NCBI GenBank assembly: GCA_964598885.1 | Contig: CAZRES010000003.1 | Coordinates: 8,991 to 72,990 of the forward strand | Length of the DNA stretch: 64,000 nt | Reading direction: 5' to 3' | Origin: SURF-33 sp964598885 | GTDB lineage: Bacteria > Desulfobacterota > Desulfobacteria > Desulfobacterales > Desulfosalsimonadaceae | Part shown: positions 1 through 8,659 of the stretch, piece after piece | How the letters are laid out: every line of letters begins with the position of its first letter | Position numbering within the stretch: the first letter of the stretch is position 1 | Position numbers and translations under genes: made by a program | The notes under the pieces: model-generated | What the model was told of the DNA's origin: nothing | Seen by the model: the letters and a program-made list of their open reading frames with translations, nothing else | The model's database searches: none

Positions 1-805
1 AACGCATCACCGAGCGCACCATGTTTTTCATGCTGACGTTGCCGAAGCAGATCCACTTGATCATGGTCACTTCCTTCAAGCGCAGAGCCTCCATTATTTC
101 GGCCGGGGTGAGTCCTTTTTCCGCCAGGGCAGCCACGCTTCCGTAAAAATCCTCCAGATACTGTAATTTTCGGACAACACATTCTTTTCCCTTTCGGGGC
201 TGCGGGTGATGCCCGCAGAACAGCGCATCAAAATCAAGGGTACGGATCTTTTCAAGAGATTGGATCTGGTCGTCGATACGTTCGTCCGCGCGGAAATACT
301 TGATCTGATGGGAAAGATAGATATCGCCGGAAAACAGCCAGCCGCGCTCCGGCACCAGAAAGACCGTGTGGTCTCTGGAATGACCGGGCGTATGCACCGG
401 TTCGAAACGCAAACCGTTGATTTCAAAAATTCCGGGCAGAAGAGAAACATCCAGGGACTCGGTGGCGCCCCACATCAGGTGCTGATAAGGAAAGATGCGG
501 TAAGGACGGGCCAGTTTCCGGACGGTTTCCGCTGATCCATAGACGGGGATGTTAAAGCGTTTTTTGACGGCAGCGGCATTGCCGCTGTGGTCCTCGTGGT
601 AATGGGTCAGCAGAACGGCCTCGGGGGCGCGGGGTTCCGATGCCAGTAAATCCAGCACATGAGCCCGCATGTGAGCCAGACCCGTATCAATAAGCACCGG
701 ACCCACCCGATAGCAGATGGTGGTCATCAGGGGCCGTCCCATCGGAGACCACCCCAGCTCCCATCCATGGACTTCCCCGAAATCATGTTTTTTGAAAATA
801 CGCAT
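1..805 (-). CDS. MBL-fold metallo-hydrolase (3' end outside window)
   Basis: The reading frame starts at the ATG at 805 and stays open to the left edge, giving about 268 residues without a stop, so the C-terminus is missing. It carries the metallo-beta-lactamase zinc signature THYHEDHSGN (HxHxDH), then HTPGHSRDH and a SGDIYLS motif that supplies the bridging Asp, and a later GHHP histidine. These are the ligands of a dinuclear metal site as in glyoxalase II-like hydrolases. The N-terminus lacks a signal peptide, so a cytoplasmic enzyme is expected. It is divergent to the sugar kinase at 953, with a 147-base gap between them. The family is secure; the substrate cannot be told. Confidence 0.85.
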   Translation of the reverse strand, partial: MRIFKKHDFGEVHGWELGWSPMGRPLMTTICYRVGPVLIDTGLAHMRAHVLDLLASEPRAPEAVLLTHYHEDHSGNAAAVKKRFNIPVYGSAETVRKLARPYRIFPYQHLMWGATESLDVSLLPGIFEINGLRFEPVHTPGHSRDHTVFLVPERGWLFSGDIYLSHQIKYFRADERIDDQIQSLEKIRTLDFDALFCGHHPQPRKGKECVVRKLQYLEDFYGSVAALAEKGLTPAEIMEALRLKEVTMIKWICFGNVSMKNMVRSVMR

Positions 806-952
806 GGCAGATGCCGTTTGAAACAGAAATGAACAAAACGATCTCCATAACAAAGAAATGGTGTTCGATCAAATAAAAATTCAAGCGGTTTTATCCTACT
901 TGAACCGGATGCGTTTCCGGGATACAATCGGTTCTCGTCAGGAGGATTGTCT

Positions 953-2536
953 ATGAAATCCATACTCGCCATAGATCTGGGGAGCGGCAGCATCAAGGCG
1001 GCGGTGGTATCGGACGACGGCCGGGTGCTCTCCGTTTCCGCGGCGCCCGTCGTCACCCATCTGCTGTCGGATGGCGGGGCCGAACAGAATCCAGATCTCT
1101 GGTGGAGCGCAGCCCTGGAAACCGGCAAAAAGGCGGTCCGGGATTCAGGCGTCAGACCTGAACAGGTGGCGGCCGTAGCCTGCGCGTCCCAGTGGTCGGT
1201 GACCGTGCCGGTGGATGCGCACGTCACGCCGTTGATGAACGCCGTACACTGGCTCGATACCCGGGGAGCCCCCCACAACCGCGCCGTTTCCGGCGGGTTT
1301 CCCGGGATTCAGGGATATAATCTTTTCAAGGCGTGGAAGTGGATCCGCCTCACCGGTCTGGCGCCCACCCATTCCGGCGTGGATTCGTTGGGTCATGTGC
1401 TGTTTATCAAAAACGAGCGGCCCGATGTTTACCGCCGGACCCGGGCGTTTGTCGAGCCCATGGATTTTTTGACGGCAAAGCTCACCGGCCGGATCACGGC
1501 CACCCAGAAAACCATGGCCCCGTTTATGGTGGTGGAAAACCGGAAATGGGGAAGACGCGACTACAGCGCTTCCCTTCTGAAAATGGCCGGACTGGAGCAA
1601 AGCCGATTCCCCGAGCTTCTTGAAAACAACGGGATCGTGGGCCCGCTCCTGCCCGCCGTGGCAGATGAATTCGGGCTGCTTCCGTCCACGCCGGTGGTCT
1701 GCGGGATTTCCGACTCCAATGCGTCGGCCGTCGGGTCCGGGGCCCTGGCGGATTTTGATCCCATCATCTACATGGGCACGTCCATGTATCTGACCTGTCA
1801 CGTGCCGTTTCTGAAAACCGATCCTTTCCGCATGATGACCACCATCCCCAGCCCGTTTAAAAACCGGTATTACCTCCTGGGGGAGCAGGGGGCCGGCGGC
1901 AAATGCGTGATCTATTTTTTACATCATCTGATCTACGGCAGCGATGCCCTCAGCGGATCCGAATGCGTGCAATGCCCCGACGATGCCTTTGTCCGTTTCA
2001 ACGCGGCCGCGTCACAGGCCTCTGAAGGCAGCTCCGGCGTGATTTTTCTCCCCTGGCTCAACGGATCCCTGGTGCCCTGCGAGGACTCCCGGATGCGGGG
2101 CGGGTTTGTGAATCTGTCGTTCAACACCACCCGCCATGATCTGGCCCGTGCCGTCATGGAAGGGCTGGCGTTTAACAACCGCTGGACCCGGGAGGCGGCC
2201 GAGGGTTTTTTAAAACGGCCCCTGCCATCGTTCCGGTTTTCCGGCGGCGGGGCCATGTCCGACCTGTGGGCCCAGATCCTGGCGGATGTGCTCAACGCCG
2301 ATATTCACCAGGTGGACGATCCGGTCCATACCACGGTTCGCGGAGCTGCCATGGTGGCGTTTTTGACCCTGGGATATCGAAAAATACATGAACTGAAGGA
2401 CCTGGCGAAAATCCGGCGGGTATTTGCGCCCCGACCCGAATACCGGGAGCGGTATGACCGGATGTATATTCAGTATCGCCAACTGTTTAAAAAGAATCGT
2501 AAAATTTTCAGAGAATTGAATAAAGGATGCAGATGA
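953..2536 (+). CDS. FGGY-family carbohydrate kinase (xylulokinase-like)
   Basis: The protein (about 527 residues) has the FGGY fold marks: an N-terminal phosphate loop AIDLGSGSIKAAV, a central GTSMYLTC motif, and the C-terminal GGGAMSDLWAQILADVL and VRGAAMVAF motifs that bind ATP in xylulokinase and glycerol kinase relatives. It should phosphorylate a sugar or polyol; the substrate is unknown. A GGAGG at 941-945 sits seven bases before the ATG at 953, so this start is better than the upstream TTG at 947. Its stop overlaps the ATG cluster of the PLP enzyme that follows (ATGATGA), so the two are translationally coupled and probably act on the same metabolite path. Confidence 0.88.
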   Translation: MKSILAIDLGSGSIKAAVVSDDGRVLSVSAAPVVTHLLSDGGAEQNPDLWWSAALETGKKAVRDSGVRPEQVAAVACASQWSVTVPVDAHVTPLMNAVHWLDTRGAPHNRAVSGGFPGIQGYNLFKAWKWIRLTGLAPTHSGVDSLGHVLFIKNERPDVYRRTRAFVEPMDFLTAKLTGRITATQKTMAPFMVVENRKWGRRDYSASLLKMAGLEQSRFPELLENNGIVGPLLPAVADEFGLLPSTPVVCGISDSNASAVGSGALADFDPIIYMGTSMYLTCHVPFLKTDPFRMMTTIPSPFKNRYYLLGEQGAGGKCVIYFLHHLIYGSDALSGSECVQCPDDAFVRFNAAASQASEGSSGVIFLPWLNGSLVPCEDSRMRGGFVNLSFNTTRHDLARAVMEGLAFNNRWTREAAEGFLKRPLPSFRFSGGGAMSDLWAQILADVLNADIHQVDDPVHTTVRGAAMVAFLTLGYRKIHELKDLAKIRRVFAPRPEYRERYDRMYIQYRQLFKKNRKIFRELNKGCR

Positions 2537-3954
2537 TGACAGAAGAAAAGCCCCCGAAGGAAGCTATCGACCCGTTAAAACCCTATAAAGGGCGATTTGC
2601 GGCCCAGGACCGGCTGCCGGAGCAGGGTCGGTCCATGGATGACATTCTCTCGGAATTGGCCGTGATGGCTAAAGAAGAAGACGCCAAATGGAAAACCGGC
2701 AAGGTGTCCGGAACGTTTTATCATGCCGGGGACCGGCACCGGGACTTTCTCAACAGGGCGTTTTCCTTTTTTTCCCATATCAACACCATTCAATTTGATC
2801 TCTGTCCCAGCATGGCCCGGTTTGAAAGCGAGATCATCGCCATGACCGCAAAAATGCTCAATGCCGCCGCGGCCAAGGCACACGATCCTGATGACGCGGT
2901 CTGCGGAACCGTGACGTCAGGCGGCAGCGAGAGCATTGCCATGGCCATGAAGGTTTATCGGGACCGCGCCCGGGTTGAAAAAGGGATTACCCGGCCTGAA
3001 GTGATCATGCCCCGCACGGCTCATCCGGCTTTTAACAAGGCCGGCGAATATTTCGGGATCACCCTGGTCCCGGTTCCCGTGGAGCCGCCGGATTACCGGG
3101 TGGATCCGGCCGAAATGGCCTCCCGGATTACCGAAAATACCGTGGCCATCGTAGGTTCCGCCGGAAACTACCCTTACGGTCTGATTGATCCCATGGAAGC
3201 GCTTTCCGATATCGCCCGCAAACACGGCATCGGCCTTCATGTGGACGGCTGCCTCGGCGGCTTCATCCTTCCCTGGGTGGAAAAGCTCGGTTATCCGGTA
3301 CCGCCTTTTGACTTCCGGCTGCCGGGCGTGACCACCATTTCCGCGGACACCCACAAGTTCGGCTTTGCCTTGAAAGGAACCTCCGTGGTGCTTTATCGCA
3401 ACCCCGGCCTGCGGCGATACCAGTATTTTTCCTTTCCCGACTGGCCCGGCGGAATTTATGCCTCGCCCACGGCGGCCGGCAGCCGTTCCGGCGGATTGAG
3501 TGCGGCCACCTGGGCGTCCATGGTGTATCTGGGTGAAAACGGCTACCTTCAGGCCGCCGCCGCCATCATGGAAGTGGCTGATGCCATTAAAACGGTCGTA
3601 ACATCCATTCCGGAGCTGATTCTTATCGGAGATCCGACGTTTCTGATCTCCTTCCGTTCCGAGACCATCGACGTGTTTCATGTCAATGATTTCATGAAAA
3701 CCCGGGGATGGCGTTTCAACTGCCTCCAACTTCCGCCGGCCCTGCATTTCTGCGTGACCCTTCCACAGACCCGGGTCCCCGGGCTGACGAACGCGTTTGC
3801 CGTTGATTTGAAAGACGCGGTCGCCTATGCCCGGTCCAGACAGGGCGAGCCGGCCCAGAGCAGCGCCCTTTACGGCGTGGCAGGGACCGCCGAGGGAAAC
3901 CGGATGGTCAATGACTTGCTTTGCGGGGTTTTTGATTATATGTATGATAGTTGA
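2533..3954 (+). CDS. PLP-dependent decarboxylase/lyase, sphingosine-1-phosphate lyase-like
   Basis: This fold-type I PLP enzyme of about 473 residues has a substrate/PLP region TSGGSESIAMAMK, the Asp that contacts the pyridine nitrogen in HVDGCLGGF, and the Schiff-base lysine in SADTHKFGFALKG. The spacing and wording of these motifs (VDGCLGGF, THKFGF) resemble sphingosine-1-phosphate lyase and related group II decarboxylases more than glutamate decarboxylase. No membrane anchor is seen, unlike eukaryotic S1P lyases. ATG codons lie at 2527, 2533 and 2536; 2533 gives the classic four-base overlap with the kinase stop and good distance from AAGGA. The true substrate, a phospho-amino alcohol or an amino acid, is not known. 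Confidence 0.82.
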   Translation: MMTEEKPPKEAIDPLKPYKGRFAAQDRLPEQGRSMDDILSELAVMAKEEDAKWKTGKVSGTFYHAGDRHRDFLNRAFSFFSHINTIQFDLCPSMARFESEIIAMTAKMLNAAAAKAHDPDDAVCGTVTSGGSESIAMAMKVYRDRARVEKGITRPEVIMPRTAHPAFNKAGEYFGITLVPVPVEPPDYRVDPAEMASRITENTVAIVGSAGNYPYGLIDPMEALSDIARKHGIGLHVDGCLGGFILPWVEKLGYPVPPFDFRLPGVTTISADTHKFGFALKGTSVVLYRNPGLRRYQYFSFPDWPGGIYASPTAAGSRSGGLSAATWASMVYLGENGYLQAAAAIMEVADAIKTVVTSIPELILIGDPTFLISFRSETIDVFHVNDFMKTRGWRFNCLQLPPALHFCVTLPQTRVPGLTNAFAVDLKDAVAYARSRQGEPAQSSALYGVAGTAEGNRMVNDLLCGVFDYMYDS

Positions 3955-3996
3955 AAATTAAGAAGTCCAAACGTGTCCTGATTTAAAGAAACAGCC

Positions 3997-5913
3997 ATGT
4001 ATAATCAATTTTTTGGCTTTACTGAACGTCCATTCCGGCTGGTGCCGGACCCGGCTTACCTGTTTTTAAGCGCCCGCCATGAAGAGGCACTGGCCCATCT
4101 GAAGTATGCCGTTGCCGAAGGGGAGGGGTTTGTTGAAATCACCGGCGAGGTGGGAACGGGCAAAACCCTGCTCTGCCGGACCTTTCTGGAGCAGCTCGAC
4201 GAAAGCGTTGAATCCGCCTATATTTTCAATCCCCGCCTGACCGCCCTGGAGCTGATCAAATCCGTAAATGATGAATTTGGTGTGCAATCCGAAAACCGCG
4301 GCGGCATCAAGGCTCCGATCGATGCCTTGAATGCGTTTCTCATGGAAAAAAAAGCCCAGGGCAAAAAGGTCGTGCTGGTCATTGACGAGGCGCAGAATCT
4401 CGACATTGACGTGTTGGAGCAGATCCGGCTTCTGTCCAACCTGGAAACCACCCGCAGCAAGCTGCTCCAGATCATTCTGGCGGGCCAGCCCGAACTGGGG
4501 GAAAAACTCGATTCCCATGAACTGCGGCAGCTTGGCCAGCGCATCACCTTAAGCTGCCGGCTCCGGCCGTTGAGCCTCAAAGAAACCCGAGATTATATCC
4601 GCCATCGGGTTCAGGTGGCCTCCCGTAAAACCGCTGATATTTTTACCCGCCGAGCCATTAAAAAGATTTACCGTTATTCCGGCGGCATCCCCCGGCTGAT
4701 CAATATCGCCTGCGACCGCGCCCTGCTCTGCGCCTATGGATTCAATCAGCGCAAAATCTCGTCCGCCATTGCCGACGCCGCCATCGCCGAACTGGTTTCA
4801 CGGGGAGAAATCCATCGCCGGGGGGCGGGAGCCTTTACGTCGGGATGGACACGGCGTTTTGGCCTGTTGTCGATTCTGGCCGGCCTGCTGGTATTGTTTT
4901 TCTTCCAATCCGATATCCGCGTTCTTCTGGCAAAAATGACCATGACCGGATTCACCGAACAGCAAAGTGAACCGGCCGAGCCAAAAGAAGATGTCGGTCC
5001 GCCGGCAGCGTTGTCCCAGGCGCCGGCACCGGAGACGCTCAGTCCTTCTGATTCGGATGTTGCCTTTTTTGCCGAGGACGGCAACACGCCGGACCCTGGT
5101 GGAACGTCCCGTTTTGCTGCAGCGGCATGGGGTGTGGATGACTTGGATCGTTTCGTTCCCAAAAATACGCCGCTGACCATTTCACATGATATGGTCTCCT
5201 TTCCCGATTATCTGGCTGCTGCTCCGGCGGCCGGATCGCGGCGCCACGCCTTGAAAGCTGTTCTGGACCTGTGGGGTGCAGGCGATATGGCGATGGTCGA
5301 TATCGTTCAAATTACGGATGATACGGCGTTTTTTAGCGCGGCCGCCGCAATGAGCGGTCTGGCGGCGCATCCTGTTAACGCTGATCTTGACCTTATCCGG
5401 AAGCTCAATCTCTGCGCGATTCTCGCTTTTGACGGACCCGGGGATCAAGGCCCCGTCTATCTTGCCGCCGTCAAAGCCGATGGCCGAACCATGATCCTTT
5501 ACGACGGCGCTTCTGGCATCCATATCACCGTCCCGGATGCGGCCATCCGCCGGCACGGTCTGAAAGAGATTTATGTGTTCTGGAAAAATTTCTACAATTA
5601 CCAGGGCGTCATCCCATCTACCGCGCCGGACGACGCTGTGGTCACATTGAAGCTGCATCTGCGGGACCTGGGATATGATTATATTCAACTCGGTTCGGAT
5701 TATGACGCGGATACCCGCCTGACCGTCGAAGGCATTCAGGCCGAACACGGGATCCCCGTGGACGGGTTTATCGGTCCTTTGACCAAGATGGTGCTCTACA
5801 ATAAAACCCCGGCTCTTGCCATGCCCCGGCTGCGGATCCTGCAACCGGCCGACCGGGATCCGGCGGTTGCGCGCGGCGTGACCGCAACATGGATAATGGA
5901 GACCGACGATTGA
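3997..5913 (+). CDS. gspA: GspA/ExeA-family secretion ATPase with peptidoglycan-binding domain
   Basis: The protein has 638 residues. The N-terminal AAA ATPase begins with MYNQFFGFTERPF, typical of ExeA, and has a Walker A GEVGTGKT (residues 50-57) and a Walker B VVLVIDEAQ near residue 125. A membrane segment near residues 288-305 is followed by a Pro/Ala-rich linker, a C39-peptidase-like region that has lost an obvious catalytic Cys, and a C-terminal PG_binding_1 domain (LKLHLRDLGYD, then PVDGFIGPLTKM). ExeA/GspA with GspB helps insert the type II secretin through the peptidoglycan. The gspB start lies inside the end of this gene (25-base overlap in another frame). No other type II secretion genes occur in the window. 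Confidence 0.9.
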   Translation: MYNQFFGFTERPFRLVPDPAYLFLSARHEEALAHLKYAVAEGEGFVEITGEVGTGKTLLCRTFLEQLDESVESAYIFNPRLTALELIKSVNDEFGVQSENRGGIKAPIDALNAFLMEKKAQGKKVVLVIDEAQNLDIDVLEQIRLLSNLETTRSKLLQIILAGQPELGEKLDSHELRQLGQRITLSCRLRPLSLKETRDYIRHRVQVASRKTADIFTRRAIKKIYRYSGGIPRLINIACDRALLCAYGFNQRKISSAIADAAIAELVSRGEIHRRGAGAFTSGWTRRFGLLSILAGLLVLFFFQSDIRVLLAKMTMTGFTEQQSEPAEPKEDVGPPAALSQAPAPETLSPSDSDVAFFAEDGNTPDPGGTSRFAAAAWGVDDLDRFVPKNTPLTISHDMVSFPDYLAAAPAAGSRRHALKAVLDLWGAGDMAMVDIVQITDDTAFFSAAAAMSGLAAHPVNADLDLIRKLNLCAILAFDGPGDQGPVYLAAVKADGRTMILYDGASGIHITVPDAAIRRHGLKEIYVFWKNFYNYQGVIPSTAPDDAVVTLKLHLRDLGYDYIQLGSDYDADTRLTVEGIQAEHGIPVDGFIGPLTKMVLYNKTPALAMPRLRILQPADRDPAVARGVTATWIMETDD

Positions 5914-6658
5914 GTTCTGTTTTACGCGCGCTGCGGAAACTCGAGCAGGAGACCTATGCGGCCTCAGGCATGCCCGGCGGGCCGGACCTGAATTCCGGCC
6001 GCGGACGATATTCCGTCAATCCGGTCCGGCGACATGGAATTCTTGCAGCGCTGGTCTTTCTGACGCTGATATTGAGCGGGGTTTTGGCCATCTCCCTGGG
6101 CAGAACAGGGTTTTTTTCATCTGGTTTGCCCGATGCCGATCCGGTTCAAACGGCTGCCCTTGACCCGGATTTATCCCGCGTTACTCAGGATGTCCTACCC
6201 CGATCTTCCGATACCGCCTCCAGTCTGTCCGGTGCTGCCGAATCAAAAAACCGGGATCCCCGGGCAAACCCCGATTCCATCGGCGACGGGGTGTCTTCGG
6301 AAGCCGCGGCCGAGACGCCGGATCTCATGTTGGCGGTAGATGCCCTGGACACGGTTTCCATAGACTCGGACAGCGATGGTAATGACAAGACAGCGAAGGA
6401 GCGCCAGGCAAAGGAAGATATGGGGATATCCGCAACAGCTCCTTCCCCGGCGGACCCGGAATTTTCCGAACTGGATCCATCCGCCGGCCTGGCTCTCCAG
6501 GCCATTTCCTGGTCCGCTGATCCGGCCCGCCGCCTGGCGGTGGTCAACGGCCGCCTCTGTCGTGAGGGTGAGAATGTGGAAGGCTTTGTCCTGGTCCAAA
6601 TCAATCCGGAAGATGTTCTGATTTCCGATGGCCGCGTGCGCGCAAAGCTGGTGTTTAA
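5889..6658 (+). CDS. gspB: GspB-like secretion accessory protein, cut by assembly gap
   Basis: The N-terminus SSVLRALRKLEQE is the short cytoplasmic helix usual in GspB/ExeB. It is followed by a membrane segment at residues 51-70, a long acidic and Ser/Ala-rich periplasmic linker, and a C-terminal GspB domain (LQAISWSADPARRLAVVNG, then VEGFVLVQI). GspB proteins normally end soon after a phrase like RAKLVF, which is where the sequence meets the N run, so only the last few residues are likely missing. The gene overlaps gspA by 25 bases and forms the expected gspAB pair. The open frame that appears to continue past the gap belongs to another protein. Confidence 0.85.
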
Positions 6659-6758
6659 NNNNNNNNNNNNNNNNNNNNNNNNNNNNNNNNNNNNNNNNNN
6701 NNNNNNNNNNNNNNNNNNNNNNNNNNNNNNNNNNNNNNNNNNNNNNNNNNNNNNNNNN
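6659..6758. other. Assembly gap (100 N)
   Basis: Exactly 100 N bases are present. This is the usual placeholder for a gap of unknown length, so distances and frames across it have no meaning. Confidence 0.99.
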
Positions 6759-7148
6759 ATCCTGGCCTTGGATTCGGCAAAGGACGAGATCGAATCCGGA
6801 AGGAAAAACAAAGACTATCAGGCGGTTTTTGTTTCAAAAGATCTGGAGAATTCTCCCAACGTGATGCGGGTTCGCGACAGGCAGATAGCTGAAATGGATC
6901 TACTTAAATCCCATTACATGAAACTGCTGCGCCACCAGGAGTCGAGCTATCGAGATTTGATTAGAAAAACCTACAGAACTGCCGCCGAGTACCGGCGTTT
7001 TTTAAGCCAGTTGGCCAAAGCCGAGGAGGCGCTCAATGAGGCCGTTCTTAGGGCCTATCACCCTGGAAAGGAAGCCCGGGATGTGACAAAGAGGATGCAA
7101 AAGGCCGCCCTTGCCGTGCGCGAGGAGGAGATATCCGCCTTTTTCTGA
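6759..7148 (+). CDS. C-terminal fragment of an unrecognised coiled-coil protein
   Basis: The last 129 residues of a protein follow the gap and end at a TGA. The fragment is highly charged and helical (for example QIAEMDLLKSHYMKLLRHQE and LSQLAKAEEALNEAVLRAY), with no cysteines and no recognisable motif. It does not resemble the end of a GspB protein, and the shared frame with gspB across the N run is a one-in-three accident. Its start lies in or beyond the gap. It may belong to a further exported or structural protein; no function can be assigned. Confidence 0.6.
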   Translation: MLALDSAKDEIESGRKNKDYQAVFVSKDLENSPNVMRVRDRQIAEMDLLKSHYMKLLRHQESSYRDLIRKTYRTAAEYRRFLSQLAKAEEALNEAVLRAYHPGKEARDVTKRMQKAALAVREEEISAFF

Positions 7149-7217
7149 TAACGGCGTATACATTTACTCCGGTAAGTACGAAATGTCCCCAATCTGCCCG
7201 ACGGGCAAAAGGTGTTT

Positions 7218-8282
7218 TCAAGGACCGGGGTGACGCCCCCGCTTTGGACAATTGCGGCAGATTTCCACGGGTCTGCCTGTTGCCAGACTGTTTCGAAAAG
7301 CGGCATACGCGTTGGTCCGCCAGATGATCGGCAACCACTGATCGTTGATATTTCCGAAAGTCATCCGCCTGTAAGGCGCGGCATGTCCCTGACGGACATA
7401 TTCTACATCATCTACCGGCAGGTTGGTGTAAACACAGGGGGAAACCTCTCCGTCCGCCGCAACGAACAGCGCCCGCCCGATGTTTTCGGAACAGATCGTT
7501 TCATCGCTTTCCTTTAAGTCAAAACAGGGGGTGTGGATGGTTACACCGCAAGCAGCACCTTCCTTGCGCAGAGCCGTCATGCGGTCCGCCATTGCCCGAC
7601 GCGCCCGGCTGGTCTGCGGCGCCAGCACGTTTTCTGACCGCGCGAAGTCCGGTTCAAAATCCAGCACGCTGACCACGGCTTGCGTCGCGCCGTGATCAGC
7701 CATCAAACGTGGCAACCGATCCAGGTCCCCCAGCCCGGAGCGCAGCAGCATATAAGCGATATGAACCGCAGGGGTGTCGCTTTGACGGGCATTTTTGATG
7801 TTCCGGACCAGATCCATTTTTTCCAGAACCCTTGCCAGGGAGGTTCCGGTCCGGGACGTGTCATTGCACTCCGGCGTGGTCCCGGCCAGGGAAAAAGCCA
7901 GGATATCCAGGCCCGCATCCATGACCTGCCGGATCCGCTCCCCGGTGAGCAGCATCCCGTTGGAGGTTGTGCCCACCGTGCATCCAGCGGCTTTGGCCAG
8001 ACGGATCATGGCCGGCAGATCCGGATGCAGAAACGGCTCCCCCCATCCCTGAAGGTACGCCAGGGATGTCTTTCGCAGAGACGGTAAGAGCCGTTCAAAC
8101 GTCTCCAGCGGCATGAACCGGTCCTGCCAGTTCCGGCCATAGACGGTCCGGGGACAGTAGCCGCAGGCGGCGTTGCAGCTGGAGGTCACCTCTATCTGAA
8201 TCCAGTCCTTGGGCTCCAGAAGCACGGTGTGCTCCCACCAGGAACGCAGTCTTTCGGCAACGGCATCTGTGTTGAGGGGCAT
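7218..8282 (-). CDS. Radical SAM protein with SPASM-like C-terminus
   Basis: The protein has 354 residues. The radical SAM cluster motif CNAACGYC (Cys36, Cys40, Cys43) binds the SAM-reducing 4Fe-4S cluster, and GWGEPFLHPDL is the following GGEPL-type element. The C-terminal third has a set of cysteines (DETICSENIGRALF, GEVSPCVYTN, EICRNCPK) like the SPASM/twitch region that holds auxiliary Fe-S clusters. Such proteins modify peptides or mature other enzymes, but no precursor peptide or target enzyme is evident beside it. It stands alone on the minus strand behind the terminator at 8296-8335. No clear Shine-Dalgarno precedes the ATG. Confidence 0.88.
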   Translation of the reverse strand: MPLNTDAVAERLRSWWEHTVLLEPKDWIQIEVTSSCNAACGYCPRTVYGRNWQDRFMPLETFERLLPSLRKTSLAYLQGWGEPFLHPDLPAMIRLAKAAGCTVGTTSNGMLLTGERIRQVMDAGLDILAFSLAGTTPECNDTSRTGTSLARVLEKMDLVRNIKNARQSDTPAVHIAYMLLRSGLGDLDRLPRLMADHGATQAVVSVLDFEPDFARSENVLAPQTSRARRAMADRMTALRKEGAACGVTIHTPCFDLKESDETICSENIGRALFVAADGEVSPCVYTNLPVDDVEYVRQGHAAPYRRMTFGNINDQWLPIIWRTNAYAAFRNSLATGRPVEICRNCPKRGRHPGP

Positions 8283-8295
8283 GCGCTTTTTTTGG

Positions 8296-8335
8296 AAAAA
8301 AAGCCCGGACAGACCCTAAAAGGTCAGGCCCGGGC
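8296..8335 (-). terminator. Rho-independent terminator of the permease operon
   Basis: Read on the minus strand, a GC-rich hairpin (GCCCGG with CCGGGC, and GGTC with GACC around a short loop) is followed directly by seven T. It lies just after the small membrane-protein gene and before the radical SAM gene. Confidence 0.75.
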
Positions 8336-8367
8336 CGGGGTTTTCGGTTTCAATTTATGCGACTATC

Positions 8368-8631
8368 CTATCTGCCGTCGACGGCATGGCGGACATACAT
8401 TTGGGCAATGGCTGTTTCTTCGGACTGGGTGTACCAGTAGGCGCCGGCATCAACGTCGGAAACCTCGATGGCCTGCATGACCGGTTTAATCAACGGAAGC
8501 CTGCCTGCCCAGGGCAATATCACGTAGGCCAGGGTCCAGATCAGGACCAGACCGGCGGCCAGACCAAGCCAACCCGGCAGTTTACCGTCCTTTTGGATTC
8601 CCTCGCCTGTTTGAATATCCTTTTTTGGCAT
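8368..8631 (-). CDS. Small single-pass membrane protein, partner of the YeiH-type permease
   Basis: This 87-residue protein has one hydrophobic segment (LPGWLGLAAGLVLIWTLAYV) after a short polar N-terminus and a soluble tail with several Tyr and acidic residues. I do not recognise the family. It follows the permease gene by 28 bases on the same strand and shares its terminator, so it is probably a subunit or stabiliser of that transporter. An in-frame GTG two codons upstream (8637) is an alternative start; neither start has a strong ribosome site. Confidence 0.65.
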   Translation of the reverse strand: MPKKDIQTGEGIQKDGKLPGWLGLAAGLVLIWTLAYVILPWAGRLPLIKPVMQAIEVSDVDAGAYWYTQSEETAIAQMYVRHAVDGR

Positions 8632-8659
8632 GACCACACCATGCGTGCCGTAATTCCGA

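Noticed and set aside
6628..6864. Reading frames spanning the N run in other frames
   Set aside because: They are open only because N codons are not stops; the real genes on either side use other frames.
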